Shown: positions 10,901 through 23,121 of the stretch, piece after piece
How positions within the stretch are numbered: position 1 is the stretch's first letter
Layout of the letters: every line of letters starts with the position of its first letter
Origin: Monoplex corrugatus
Lineage: Eukaryota; Mollusca; Gastropoda; Littorinimorpha; Ranellidae
Assembly (NCBI GenBank): GCA_030674185.1
Contig: JAPXFY010000026.1
Span: forward strand, 57,055,109-57,119,108
Direction: 5' to 3'
Length of the DNA stretch: 64,000 bases
The notes under the pieces: model-generated
Seen by the model: only the letters and a program-made list of their open reading frames with translations
Databases searched by the model: none
What the model was told of the DNA's origin: nothing
Translations under genes and position numbers: made by a program

Positions 10901-11600
10901 CATACAATGTTAGGGTTTTGAACTCTGATACACATAAAATGTTAGGGTTTTGAACTCGATCAACACATAAAATGTTAGGGTTTTGAACTCTGATCAACAC
11001 ATAAAATGTTAGGGTTTTGAACACTCGGAAGATCTGATCAACACATAAAATGTTAGGGTTTTGAACACTCGGAAAGATCTGATCAACACATAAAATGTTA
11101 GGGTTTTGAACTGTCTGATCAACACATAAAATGTTAGGGTTTTGAACACTACAGGTGATCTGATCAACACATAAAATGTTAGGGTTTTGAACTCTGATCG
11201 ATCAACACATAAAATGTTAGGTTTTGAAACTCGGAATGATCAACACATAAAATGTTAGGGTTTTGAACTACGTCTGATCAACACATAAAATGTTAGGGTT
11301 TTGAACTTGATCAACACATAAAATGTCAGGGTTTTGAACTCTGATCAACACATAAAATGTAGGGTTTTGAAACTACTGATCAACACATAAAATGTTAGGG
11401 TTTTGAACTCTGATCAACACATAAAATGTTAGGGTTTTGAACTCTGATCAACACATAAAATGTCTAGGGTTTTGAACTCTGATCAACACATAAAATGTTA
11501 GGGTTTTGAACTCTGATCAACACATAAATGTTGGGTTTTGAACTCTGATCAACACATAAATGTTGGGTTTTGAACTCTGATCAACACATAAAATGTTGGG
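7918..11600. repeat. 47-bp satellite-like array that shortens to 34-bp units
   Basis: About 80 units. The 47-bp form contains GATCTGATCAACACATAAAA, TGTTAGGGTTTTGAACTC and a TGCGGGAAAGATC module. From about 10790 to 11600 most units lack that module and are about 34 bp. The first units (7918-8340) read TCAATACATAAA rather than TCAACACATAAA. Many single-base indels occur. Short ORFs in it (FYVLIRS-like on the minus strand) are repeat artefacts. Confidence 0.97.
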
Positions 11601-11823
11601 GTCACAACGATGAGGATATCTTTTTCTACAACTATTTCATCCAGGCCAAATTGTTTCTCCATTCTGGAGAAATTCTTTCTGATCTCAGGAACAATTTTGC
11701 AAAGAATGGTGAATGAACAGTTTGTTTTATTTTTCTATTGACAGAACTGGATGAATTGCTTGCTGCACTTACAGTGTGGTATATTATTCAGTTAAGTTTT
11801 CTGCTTCAGATAAGAAATGCTCA

Positions 11824-12240
11824 TTAAGGGCGTTGGCGATCAGTCATCGAATTGTATTCGGAAGATAAGCCCTTAGTAAGAATTTGTACATTTAGAACTC
11901 GCCAGACTGTTGGCGTGTCCTTTATATTGTGAACTAGTTTGCTGAAGTCAGTTTTCTTTGTGTTTCTTGCTTTGCTGTTTACTTCGTTCCCAGCCTGTTG
12001 TGTTGTATATTTTGTTGGCACTGAAGATGTCTGTGAGACTTAACTTCCCATGTCTTCTTGCTCAGCCAGAATGGCAATTCGGCGTGTTGAACTCCTTTAT
12101 GCCATTCAGTGGCATGTTTGTTAAGACATGATAAAATGTTTGGTACCAGACTGCTAGGGCTTCATTAGGACTTGTGTACTTGTAGACAAACTGAAAAGAA
12201 GCTTACGATCGATAAATTGGAAAGGAATGCGTTTTGATTA
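11824..12240 (-). pseudogene. Fragment of a non-LTR retrotransposon endonuclease-RT linker
   Basis: On the minus strand, two frames together read ALAVWYQTFYHVLT, then EWHKGVQHAELPFWLSKKTW, then NSKARNTKKTDFSKLV and IKDTPTVWRVLN..TKGLSS. This pattern (a WL..E segment, a K/R-rich helix, a kxxYFxkLV motif, xxxWRxlNxLtKG) matches the region between endonuclease and reverse transcriptase in APE-type LINEs. At least one frameshift is present. I cannot name the clade. Confidence 0.5.
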
Positions 12241-12298
12241 AACTTCTTGAGAGCTCAAAATGAGATATGTGTATGTCCTTTTAACTTCAGTTTTGGCA

Positions 12299-12800
12299 AT
12301 ACGAAATCCAAAAACAAGTGTGACTGCCCGTTCAAGCAAACAGGAACCAGAAAAAAACACGAAAAAAGAATAAGAACGCGTATTAATACAACAAGACAAG
12401 ACAGGCGCAAATTTCAGCCAAATGTTGTCAAGCGTAAGATTTCAAAGCAAAAACCTACAAAATTTGTGAGAAAGACAACAAGCACCAGAACAAAAATTGG
12501 AGAGACAACAACACCACTCAAATTAGGACACAACACGAAAATTAAGATACAAAATTGAGAAAGACAAACAAACACCACATACAAAATTAGGAGAAACAAC
12601 AAACACACATACAAAAATTAGGAGTTAAAGACAAACAAACACCAGATACAAAATTTAGGAGGAATTTCAGTCTTTTTCTCCTAATTTTTGTGTCTGTATT
12701 TGTTTGTAATCTACTTGACAAGGCAGTTGCAAATTTGCGCCTGTCTTGTCGTGTTGTATTAAATACGCATTCTTATTCTTCTTTCGTGTTTTTTTCTGGT
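12299..12800 (-). mobile_element. Palindromic fold-back element, copy 2, with expanded centre
   Basis: The left end is complete (AAAAACAAGTGTGACTGCCC near 12313); the right arm stops early, at the TTTTTCTGGT before 12801. The 13-bp direct repeat TTCAGTTTTGGCA flanks it (12286-12298 and 12801-12813). The centre (about 12440-12660) has several imperfect copies of the CAGATACAAAATTAGGAG motif, so this copy is longer than the others. Confidence 0.8.
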
Positions 12801-12813
12801 TTCAGTTTTGGCA

Positions 12814-13290
12814 GTTTGAGAGACTTTGTGCCATTATTATCACCAAGGTCGCTAATGGCCAGTTTAGGTGTACATACGTTGTGAATTCTTTCTGATACAT
12901 ACATATGTAGATATGACACATCCTTTCTTCATACAGTATGTCACAATGACACCATGGTAAAAATAATAAATCACAAAAGAAAAGTGCAGCACACACACAC
13001 ACACACGACACGTACAACAACAAAAAACACACACACAAGACAACACACACACGCACCTTCACCAAAATATCAGAAATGACAGCCGATGGCAGCTATCACA
13101 AGGTTGGTTTATTTATAGCAACAGTTTCCCCCCACCCCCACCCCATTTCTACCTGCATTTCATTCTGTTCAAAAATGTCTGACAACAAGCTGATCATGAG
13201 AACATCAATAAATAACATATCATAAAATATCACTGCATGATATAGCATGAAACATTATACCAACAATACATTTTATATAGTATGAAACAT
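12814..13290. other. Non-coding, short CA tracts
   Basis: No gene recognised. CA-rich tracts lie at about 12990-13055, and diverged AACAT/ATAAAATATC repeats lead into the 33-bp array. Confidence 0.5.
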
Positions 13291-14655
13291 TAAGAAGTCA
13301 ATAAACAACAGCATGAAACAACAGAACATCTACACATGACATAAGCACAAAACAACAGAACATCTACACATGACATAGCAACAAACAAACGAACATTTAT
13401 ACATGACACAGCATGAACAACAGAACATCTACAGGTACATGACACAGCATGACACAACAAAAACATCTATACATGACAAGCAGACAACAGAACATCTATA
13501 GCTAATGACACAGCATGACACAACAGACTCTATAGCCTACATGACAGCATGAACAACAGAACATCTATAGCTACATGACAAGCATAACAACAGAACATCT
13601 ATAGCTACATGACGCAGCATGACAACAGAACATCATACATGACAAGCATGACACAACAGAACATCTATACATGACACTAGCATGACACAACAGAACATCT
13701 ATACATGACACAGCATGACACAACAGAACATCATACATGACACAGCATGAACACAACAGAACATATATACATGACACTGCACAACAACAGAACATCTATA
13801 CATGACATACAGCAAGAACAACAGAACATCTATACATGACATGCACAAACACAACAGAACATCTATACATGACACATGCATGACACAACAGAACATCTAT
13901 ACATGACAGCATGACACAACAGAACATCTATACATGACACAGCATGACACAACAGAACATCTATACATGACAGCATGCACAAACAACAGAACATCTATAC
14001 ATGACAAGCCAATGACACAACAGAACATCTATACATGACATAGCAGAACAACAGAACATCTATACATGACACAGCATGAACAACAGAACATCTATACATG
14101 ACACAGCATGAACAACAGAACATCTATACATGACACAGCATGCAACAACAGAACATCTATACATGACACAGCATGACACAACAGAACATCTATACATGAC
14201 ACAGCATGACACAACAGAACATCTATACATGACACAGCATGACACAACAGAACATCTATACATACACAGCATGACAAACAGAACATCTATACATGACACA
14301 GCATGACACAACAGAACATCTTACATACACAGCATGACACAACAGAACATCTCTACATACACAGCATGACACAACAGAACATCTATACATGACAGCATGA
14401 CACAACAGAACATCTATACAATGACAGCATGACACAACAGAACATCATACATGACACAGCATGACACAACAGAACATCTATACATGACACAGCATGACAC
14501 AACAGAACATCTATACATGACAGCATGACACAACAGAACATCTATACATGACAGCATGACACAACAGAACATCTATACATGACACAGCATGACACAACAG
14601 AACATCTATACATGACAGCATGACACAACAGAACATCTATACATGACACAGCATG
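13290..14655. repeat. 33-bp tandem array, A/C-rich on plus strand
   Basis: About 40 copies of a unit containing ACATGACACAGCATGACACA then ACAGAACATCTAT. Units at the left edge (13290-13600) are more diverged; the right half is more uniform. Minus-strand ORFs rich in SCIDVL/YRCSVV are repeat artefacts. Confidence 0.95.
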
Positions 14656-14689
14656 ACTTTTGGAGTGTGTTCAAGAGGGATCCATCCCA

Positions 14690-14875
14690 TTCAGATAAGT
14701 CAAAATGCACTCCACCCAAATCTGCCAGCAATCATCTGGCAGACTCCCACAGCCTGATGCACAAAATGCTATGCCCTTCAAGGTTTTGAAATGGGGAGGG
14801 AGGAAGAGGGGACCTGGAAAAATGAAGCTTACACCACCAGAATGATGGAAACATGAAGATGGGCGGCAAACTATA
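14690..14875 (-). mobile_element. SINE-like dispersed repeat, copy 1
   Basis: It aligns with the reverse complement of 35076-35270. Shared blocks: CTCCACCCAAATCTGCCAGC, TCTGGCAGACTCCC, a GGGGAGGG purine-rich stretch and CCAGAATGATGGAAACAT. Further copies lie at 30275-30375 (minus) and 48555-48705 (plus). Confidence 0.7.
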
Positions 14876-14885
14876 GACTATAGTC

Positions 14886-16215
14886 GGAACTATAGACCTG
14901 TAAGTTTAACTTGTATTGTTTGTAAAGTACTGGAATCACTAGTAAGAGATTGTATCATTTCTCACTTTGAAAGTAATAAATTTTATGCAAAATGTCAACA
15001 TGGATTTAGAGGGAAAAGATCCTGTGTAACCCAATTATTAGAAGTTATGGAGGATTTCACCAATATGATGGACAATGGGGACCCCTTTGATATCGTGTAT
15101 CTTGATTTTAGAAAAGCTTTTGATTCTGTACCTCACGAAAGACTGCTCATAAAATTAGCATCTTATGGTATTACAGGAAATACACTCAAATGGATCCAAA
15201 AATTTTTTGTATGATCGAAAGCAGAGGGTAAAGGTAGGAAATGCTGAATCAGAAGAAACAAAAGTAAAAAGCGGGATCCCTCAGGGCAGTGTACTGGGTC
15301 CAATCTTGTTTACAGTAGTTATAAATGACTTACCTGATTCACTGCACTGTACTTGCAAAATTTTTGCTGACGATACAAAACTATATTGACAAAGTTGCCA
15401 ATGTTAATTTAATTCAACAGGACTTGCTAATACTACAAAACTGGTCAGATACTTGGAATTTTTATTTTAATGTTTCAAAATGCCATGTAATGCATGTTGG
15501 TAAGAAGAATATTAGACGAGAGTATTTCATGAAAATTGGAAATGATGTACAGAAAATTAGTGTGTGTGAAACGGAGAAAGACTTGGGAGTTACATTTGAT
15601 AGTGAATTATCCTTTGACCTGCACATTAAAAGAGTAGCAAATAGGGCTAACCAAATGATAGGAATTATCAAAAGAACATTTTTGTACATGAATAAACATA
15701 CATTTTTAATGTTGTATAAGGCTTTTGTTAGACCACATTTAGAATACGCAAGTGTTGTTTGGAATCCGTATTTGATAAGACAGTCAAAAATGATTGAAAA
15801 TGTACAAAGAAGGGCAACTAGGTTGCTTATAGAATGTAAAAATATGAGTTATGAAGAAAGGCTTAAGTTTTTAAAACTTCATTCACTGAAAGGTAGGAGG
15901 GTTAGGGGGGATTTAATACAGGTATACAAAATAATGAATGGGATGGATAAGCTATCAGTTGAAACATTTTTTTTCCTTTCCACAAGCTAGTATAACAAGG
16001 AATGCTGAAGGTAAAATATTTGTTAAACACAGAAATACTAACACAAGAGTGTTTTGTTTTTCTAACAGAATTGTTAAATTGTGGAATAAAATTCCTTTTG
16101 AAATTAAATTTACTAACAGCATTAACAAATCAAAAATTTCCTGGACGATGACGCAGAATTCAAAATTTTATTTAAAAAAATTGACTGAAGCAGATTTGCT
16201 CAAATATGAATATTA
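14886..16215 (+). pseudogene. Reverse transcriptase of a non-LTR retrotransposon, 5' truncated, three frameshifts
   Basis: The first frame starts at NYRPVSLTCIVCKVLES (14888) and runs through QHGFRGKRSC and VYLDFRKAFDSVPHERLL. A second frame holds the turn motif GIPQGSVLGPILF and the catalytic FADDTK (near 15365-15382). A third frame (15390-15965) carries LILQNWSDTWNFYFN, EKDLGVTFDSELSF, RPHLEYASVVWNPY and the C-terminal LKGRRVRGDLIQVYKIMNG. The last piece (15970-16150) has NRIVKLWNKIPFEI. The family copies RNA into DNA at a nicked target. Breaks lie at a T6 run (about 15210), near 15388 and at a T8 run (about 15968). With those ignored the domain looks well preserved, so the copy is either young or mis-sequenced. 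Confidence 0.8.
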
Positions 16216-16919
16216 AGGCATGCTTTTCAGACCCCGATGAAGAAAGCGTAAAACAAAAAAGATAGGGCGTTTAAAAGGCCAGAAGGCCTAGGCTACGAGC
16301 CAGCCCTCAGCTACTACTACTAAAAGGATGGTTTTTAATATTGGGGGCTGGCACTGAAAGATTACAACACCAACACATGTCAGTAGCATTAAACATTACA
16401 CGATACAAGGAAGAATGATGTGTATATCAATCATCAGATAAAGTGACAATGCATAACTTATTTAACATTAGAAAGTTACAAAATATATGCAACATACCAT
16501 GAATAACTGGAAAATATTACAATAAACGCACGACATGGCAAGAATATTTAGACAATGATCAACAAATTAAATGATATAAAATAAATAATTACAGAACAAC
16601 AAAATACAAATCACTTATCATGAATCTGTAGAAACTAAAACATGTAAATGACATACCAAGAATTATGCGAAAACCATACAATAATTAAAATACAATAAAT
16701 CACTTGAAAATAAAACAAAGACAAAATGAAAGAATATAAAAATTATTTTTAAAAAATACAATAAATGATATACCACGAATAATTACAAAGCACTAAAATG
16801 ATTGATAAATCATGAATAATTAGAAAAAAATAATAAATCGATATACCATGACTAATTAGAAAACAATAAAATAATTGATGTACCATGAAAATGCAACCAC
16901 CGGCAGTCATTTTCTTTCT
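16216..16919. other. AT-rich non-coding DNA
   Basis: Begins with a possible 3' UTR of the preceding retroelement (AAAAGGCCAGAAGGCC near 16275), then diverged repeats around ATACCATGAATAATTAGAAAA. No gene seen. Confidence 0.6.
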
Positions 16920-17112
16920 TTAACCCTTTGACTCCCGCACCCTATCTACCAACTACAAAAACTTAACCCTTTGATTCCCTCACCCTATCCACCAGCTTCC
17001 TGCAGGAAGCTGGTGGATAGGGTGAGGGAATCAAAGGGTTAAGTTTTTGCTTTGCTAACATGGTTGGCAATGCAGGATGCTGGTGACCGGAGTGCGGGAG
17101 TCAAAGGGTTAA
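16920..17112. mobile_element. TTAA-flanked palindromic MITE (piggyBac-like ends), copy 1
   Basis: Outer ends read TTAACCCTTTGACTCCC and GGGAGTCAAAGGGTTAA. Inside is a perfect 80-bp palindrome (16963-17042) with the same ends and CCTGCAGG at its centre. TTAA targets and CCCTTTG-type ends are usual for piggyBac-superfamily non-autonomous elements; assignment rests on that alone. No coding capacity. Copies at 48788-48968 and 52148-53180. Confidence 0.75.
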
Positions 17113-17925
17113 ATACAAAAAATGTATCTGACACACAAAGCATGAAAAAGAAACAAAGCGAAATCCCACTATCATTAGGAAATACTACAGTTTACCTTAT
17201 GTGCAAACATGGAAACATTACTTACATAAAAAAATCTCTATAACTGACATCATTGACAACATCTCTACAAATGACATCATCATCCCAATAGATGATCATT
17301 TAAACATCTCAATAAATGATATAAACATCTCTATAAATGATATAAACATCTCTATAGATGACAGCATCTCTATATACAATGTCTGTTTCCATTCATTCTA
17401 CTCAGTGTATCCATGGTCAGAATACTTTTGTACGTGCACAAACACTGCAAATGCCACGTGATAAACAACAAAAAAACAGAACAATTAGCAAGTCATATCC
17501 TAAACTCATCACGTATGAACACAACGGACTTAATCTCATGACGGTGTTGCCCAATTACAGACTAGTGGGGAAAATAAAGAAGTAAAAACAAATAGTGTGT
17601 TTATGCGTGCAAGAATACAGTAATGATTCACAGAAATCCTCTATGCCTGAGATCTGGGAAATTCTGCTTCTGAACAATTCACCTCAGTGGACTACTATCA
17701 GTTACATTACAACGATAACCTGTTAATAAAACCATGCCTCTGAGCAATTCACCTCAGTAGAATATTATTAGTTACATTACAACTATTGGCTGTTATTAAA
17801 CTCATATTTCATGCACTTGTTCAAGGAATATGCTTCAAACTTATGATCTAGACATACTACTGGCATCACCGAACATGTTCAACATGACAAAGACGTTGTC
17901 CATTGAAACAGTATAACATGTCGAT
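17113..17925. other. Non-coding, small repeats
   Basis: ATAAATGATATAAACATCTC-type 20-bp repeats (about 17250-17370), and a direct repeat around AACAATTCACCTCAGTGGA / GAGCAATTCACCTCAGTAGA (17675 and 17742). No gene recognised. Confidence 0.5.
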
Positions 17926-17929
17926 GTAG

Positions 17930-18880
17930 CAACAACCATCTGATGACGGGAATAGATTAGATGAAAACAACATTAACTATCACTTGACATGGACAGATTT
18001 CACGAAAATGACCATGATTGTTATCTGACGCTTATTTTTCTGAAAATGGCCAAAATCATCATCTGATGACGTGAATGCATTTTAATGAAAACGACCTTAA
18101 CTTCTATCTAACGTAATGAATGTACTGAAAACGACCATAATGTCTATCTAACACAATGAACATATTTGATTAAAAATTACCATGGCTTTTATCGACCTAT
18201 AACATAATGAACATATTCTATTAAAAATGATCGTGGCTTCTTCTATCTAACACAATGAACGGATTTTACTAAAAATGATCATGGCTTCTAACACAATGAA
18301 CATATTTTACGGAAAATGATCACAGCTTCTATCTATCTAACGCAATAAGCGCATTTTACTAAAATTGATCATGGCTTCTATCTGATGACAAGAATGTAGT
18401 CTGCTACAAACAACCAAAATTTAATGTAACACAACAATATATTTCATTAAAAACAGCCATGGCTTCTAAGTTCTATCTGATGACATGAATGCAATTTATT
18501 AAAAAAAAAAATGGCCATGACTTCTATCTGAGGACATCAATAGACTCATAATCTATTATGTCAAATAACAGCTGGACAAACAGCAAACAATTCATTATCT
18601 TAAATAACAGCCAACAAACAGCAACAATTCATTATCTTAAAACAGCAACAAAAGCAGACAATTCAATATGTCAAATAACAACAAACAGCAGGCAGTTCGT
18701 TAATTTAAAAATAGCAGCCAAAAAAACAAACAAGCAGACTATTCAATACACCAAATAACAGCTGGACAAACAAGCAGGCAGTTCGTTAAATTAAAAAATA
18801 ACAGCCAAACAAACAAGCAGACCATTCGTTAAATTAAACATCAGCTGGACTGACAAACAATTCTACAGACTCTCATAATC
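17930..18880. repeat. Two diverged minisatellites
   Basis: At 17930-18540, units of roughly 60 bp contain AAAATGATCATGGCTTCTAT and CTAACACAATGAACATATTT. At 18540-18880, units of about 45-60 bp contain CAAATAACAGCTGGACAAAC and TTCGTTAAATTAAA. Both are old and irregular. Confidence 0.7.
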
Positions 18881-18994
18881 TAAACAGACAGCTCTCTGGG
18901 CCAAGCTCTACTAGATACACAATAACATCACTGATACAGAAGACAAAAAAAAATTAAAAGCACAAACCACCACCACCACCATGCCAATTAAGAG

Positions 18995-19145
18995 GACACT
19001 AACAACAGTTCTCACAGCCACACTCACAACTCAATACCAACAGTTTTCTTTCCTACCAGTGCCATCAGAGACTGGAATGACCAGCCCCAGGAAGTGACCG
19101 AGGCCAAGAATATTGACACGCTGATGCCAAGGGCCTCAAGACTAT
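18995..19145 (+). pseudogene. C-terminal remnant of a non-LTR reverse transcriptase
   Basis: The frame containing 19044-19130 reads PTSAIRDWNDQPQEVTEAKN then IDTL, the familiar 'RxxxxWNxLPxxv' end of many LINE proteins. Only about 40 residues remain and no other part is visible nearby. Confidence 0.55.
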
Positions 19146-19335
19146 GATGTTTCAAAACAATTGATTTTTTTGCACATCAGATCCCCCTTACAGTGACAGA
19201 ATTATCAACAGGACAATTGTGGTCATTTAACAGGAAGAAAAAGAAGAATAAATTTCAATAACACCTGGATAGACAAGACAAATGTAGAGATTAATAAAAT
19301 CATGAAAAAGTTAAACAAATAACACTAGCAAAAAA

Positions 19336-19438
19336 TAGATAATAGATAGATAGATAGATAGAGATATAGATAGAATAGATAGACAGATAATAGACAGATA
19401 GATAGACAGATATAGATAGATAGATAGATAGAAGAGAT

Positions 19439-19498
<60 letters not shown>

Positions 19499-19500
19499 GA
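19336..19500. repeat. (GATA)n microsatellite
   Basis: Nearly pure GATA with occasional interruptions. Long Tyr/Ser/Ile/Leu ORFs on the minus strand are shadows. Confidence 0.97.
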
Positions 19501-19649
19501 TACATACACACACAAAATATATACACAAAAACAGAAACATCCACTGAAAACAGAACACCCACTGAATACAGACTATACAGACTATGTAGCAATGTAATGC
19601 CTGCACACTGTGGGCCAAACCACAAGAATCTTGTTATATATATGCATCC

Positions 19650-19925
19650 ATCCTTTCAGAAAAATTGAATAAACCATTCATATCTGTATCCATTCCATTC
19701 TCCTATATAATCCATTCTCCTAGATATCCATCCATCCTATTATCCATACCCTCCTCTATTATCATTCCAATCCATCCATCCTATTATCCATTCTCCTAGA
19801 TATCCATCCATCCTATTATCCATTCTCCTAGATATCCATCCATCATATTATCCATTCTCCTAGATATCCATCCATCCTATTATCCATTCTCCTAGATATC
19901 CATCCATCCTGGTATACATCTACCA
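19650..19925. repeat. ATCC-rich minisatellite
   Basis: About 34-bp units of the form TATCCATTCTCCTAGATATC plus CATCCATCCTAT, most regular at 19770-19910. Confidence 0.9.
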
Positions 19926-20099
19926 TGGTATCCAGCCACCCAGGCATCCATCTACCCAGCGTAGATCTAAAATCAGTGTTGATGGAGTATATGGTGATGG
20001 GTACCGGTGAAATAATCATATCAATGTAACAAGAATGAAAATAAAAAACATAATCACAGCAGCAGAGAGACATAAACTTATCAGTATGTCTGTAAAAAA

Positions 20100-20815
20100 A
20101 GAACATGTCACTTTAGTCTGCATGACAGTCACCCAATAAAAAGCTAGAATATGTCTTTAAAACTGTTTTACAATTTTACAAAGTAAGATAATGATCAGTA
20201 CTTTCCCATCTTCCTTGTCAAAATGGTGATAGCAGGGGGGCATCCAGAAGTCGTAACCTGGATGCAGCGCAGTCCCCTTAGAGTGTCAGCAGTTTAGGGT
20301 CAAAACACTTGCTTGAGAAGGACTTCTCCTCTTGAGGACCTTCTGCTGTCCAGCTCTTCCCAAAGTTTCTTGCAACTGGCACATGGCTGGATCACTGATT
20401 TCCATCAACAACATGGAGGACAACCGAGAAAAACCAGATGATGATGGAAAGACTAGATTTACAGACATTTTGTGCTGGCTCCTCGCCTAGTCTTTTCCCA
20501 ACTTGCCTTTAGTTCAGTAAATGAAAGATGCTCCCAGGATTCAACGAAAGAAGGAGAGAATAACGTATCCATTGGCACCAACCCGATCACAACCGGAAAT
20601 CCATGATGGATCATGATTATGGAATCAACGCAATTCCCGAGTGCCTTTGGAAGGAGATTCTCTACCAAGTACAACATAATGATCCACAGGACGAAAAAGG
20701 GTTGTATGAAACCTTTGATAAATGAGCAGTCACACACTCCACTGGCAGATAACTTGAAAATCCAAAGCCAGGAATCAAACCACAATGTCAAGGACACCTG
20801 CTGATGATCCAGACA
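20100..20815. other. Non-coding; contains a segment repeated 3.5 kb downstream
   Basis: 20320-20385 resembles 23796-23865 (both contain TTCTGCTGTnCAGCTCT and AGTTTCTTGCAACT), at about 75% by eye. The two copies bracket the reverse transcriptase fossil. No gene recognised. Confidence 0.45.
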
Positions 20816-20819
20816 AGGA

Positions 20820-23008
20820 AACTACAATCTCTTACTGAAAAGTGCAGACACTCAACTTGCCTCCTGCAAGTCACAAAAGACATGGAAGAGGCTAGATGAA
20901 GAAACACTCCACAAACTAAATGTGCTCGTAGGAAAAAGCATCCTGGAACACAAACTACCCACATTCAGAAATACTGTAACGTACAGATGTAGGGATGCCT
21001 ATGGGATGAAATAGCCAAAGGTGAAAACACCATCCCAGAAGTCCAGACATCAATGGGAAATGAGGTACATCTAGAGCAAACAAAGGAATAAAAAAAATAT
21101 ACATATTATGTATATTAATGCTGTCTCAGAAGTTGAGAAGCAAGGGTTAGAGAAAATCTGGAAAGACTTAAGGCGAAACACAGCGGCCTCAGCTAAGTAG
21201 AATCAACAAGAAGGAGAAGGATCATAAAAGAAGACCCAATACTGCTACTTTAGAGTTCTCTTCAAGTTTACCATGAAACTACTAGAACAGCCCAAAGCAC
21301 GGACATTCACAGTGAACAAAGAAGCTGTGGAACATCATCTTAGAAAAACATATTCCAACCTTCAAAGCAAGGCATCACTTGAAATCCAGAGCCCGAAGAA
21401 GTCTGAGACACCAGGGAAAATGTTTAATGATGAGATACCAATACTAGATGAAGTAACAGTGGTTGACAAAGCCACAGCCAAATAATCACCAGTGACTAAC
21501 AGAAGACCTTACCTGTTATGTAAGAAACTGTCCCAGCGTCTTTGAGTGGTTTCACTAACTGAAAAGATCATCATGGCAGAACTTGGAAGATCGTACAGCC
21601 CAAAAGAACAGAATTCAAGTGACGACAACCAGTTCAGACCAATATCATTTCTGAATGTTGTTGGGGAAAATCTCTGTCACGGCAGCAAAGCTGACTAAAT
21701 AGGCCTGTCTAACAGAAAATGAGCAACTGGATGTGTCAGCCAGGAAAGGAGGCATCCAGATGAGGCATCTGGATGTGTACAGCTTGCCAGGATGATTTAG
21801 AAAGTAATCCTAGGAACTAAAATTGAAAAAAGGGACCTTGATGTGGTGTGTCTAGATCAGGTAAATGCATGTGGATCAAATCCTGCACAAGATGGCTCAA
21901 CTTGGCTATCAGGATGTATCATGCCCCAAAGAACATCTGACTTCTCAATGCAGTTCTCTACAAAGGAATACATGAGAGACTGGATCAATTTGGAAGTTAG
22001 CATAGCAATGGGCTGCCCATTTTCTCCAACACAGTTCATGTTGGCAACAGAAGTCATCTTGAAAACAGCAGTGAGCAGTCTGACCTTGATAACGGATACC
22101 AGATGCCCCCTCTAGAAGCCGTTATGGATGACACAACAGTCTTTTCCACAAAGGAAGAGGAAACACACAAGATGTCGAAGCAGTGAGATGAGTGAGTTGC
22201 ATCATCTAAGATGAGTTTCAAACCAATGAAATCATTGAACCTCTCAGTGTGGAACAGAAGAGTAACTGAAGCAATACACTATACTGTATCCAACCAAGCC
22301 ATTCCAACAGAGACAGAAGAACCGGTCAGAAGCTGGTACGACGACTCCCTGAAAGATACAACAACAGGCAAGGAAACCAAGCAAATAGCAGAAGAAAGCC
22401 TGCAAGTAGTAGAGCAGTGTGACCTCTTTGGCAAATACAAAGTCTGGTGCCTGTAGTTGTACTGATTCCAAAGCTCCTCTGGCCTCTACTAATATACGAC
22501 ATAAGTACTAGCAGAGTGGAATTAAAGGAAGCCAGGATCTACAAATACACAAGGAAATGGCTTGGTATCCCGCTTGGTCTCAGTGATGTTGCATTCTATT
22601 GTCAAAAGATAAAGCTGAAGCTACCCCTGAAAATCACTACCAAGAGTACAGGGTGTGAAAGGTCAGGCTTCTGTGCATGCTTGAGGACTCAGGAGATAAG
22701 GTTGTGAGATCACAGCCCAAGCTGAAGATTGGAAGAAAATGGCAAGTCCTGGAGACAATAGATGCAGTGAAAGAAAGCTTTAAATCAGAGAAATAATAGG
22801 TCACACACAAATGAATAGGCAGGAACTGGGATAACAAAAATGGGAGTGATGATCAAAGGCCAAGGAAAAAAGCAAAGAGAGATACAGTAATACAAGAGAT
22901 TAGGAATGAAAAGAATGCCAAAAGAATCCAGAAGGAAATCCAGTAAAGCCTGAAAGGGCATTGGACAATGTGGCATATGGCCCCTCTCAGAATCAGTTTC
23001 ATCCTCAG

Positions 23009-23045
<37 letters not shown>

Positions 23046-23049
23046 ATAA

Positions 23050-23121
<72 letters not shown>

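Noticed and set aside
7918..11600. CRISPR-like or telomere-like array (regular repeats, TTAGGG word)
   Set aside because: Units are contiguous with no unique spacers, and TTAGGG occurs once per 47 bp instead of in tandem; this is a satellite-like array in eukaryotic DNA.
19300..19625. Tyr/Ser/Ile/Leu-rich minus-strand ORFs as membrane proteins
   Set aside because: They translate a GATA microsatellite.
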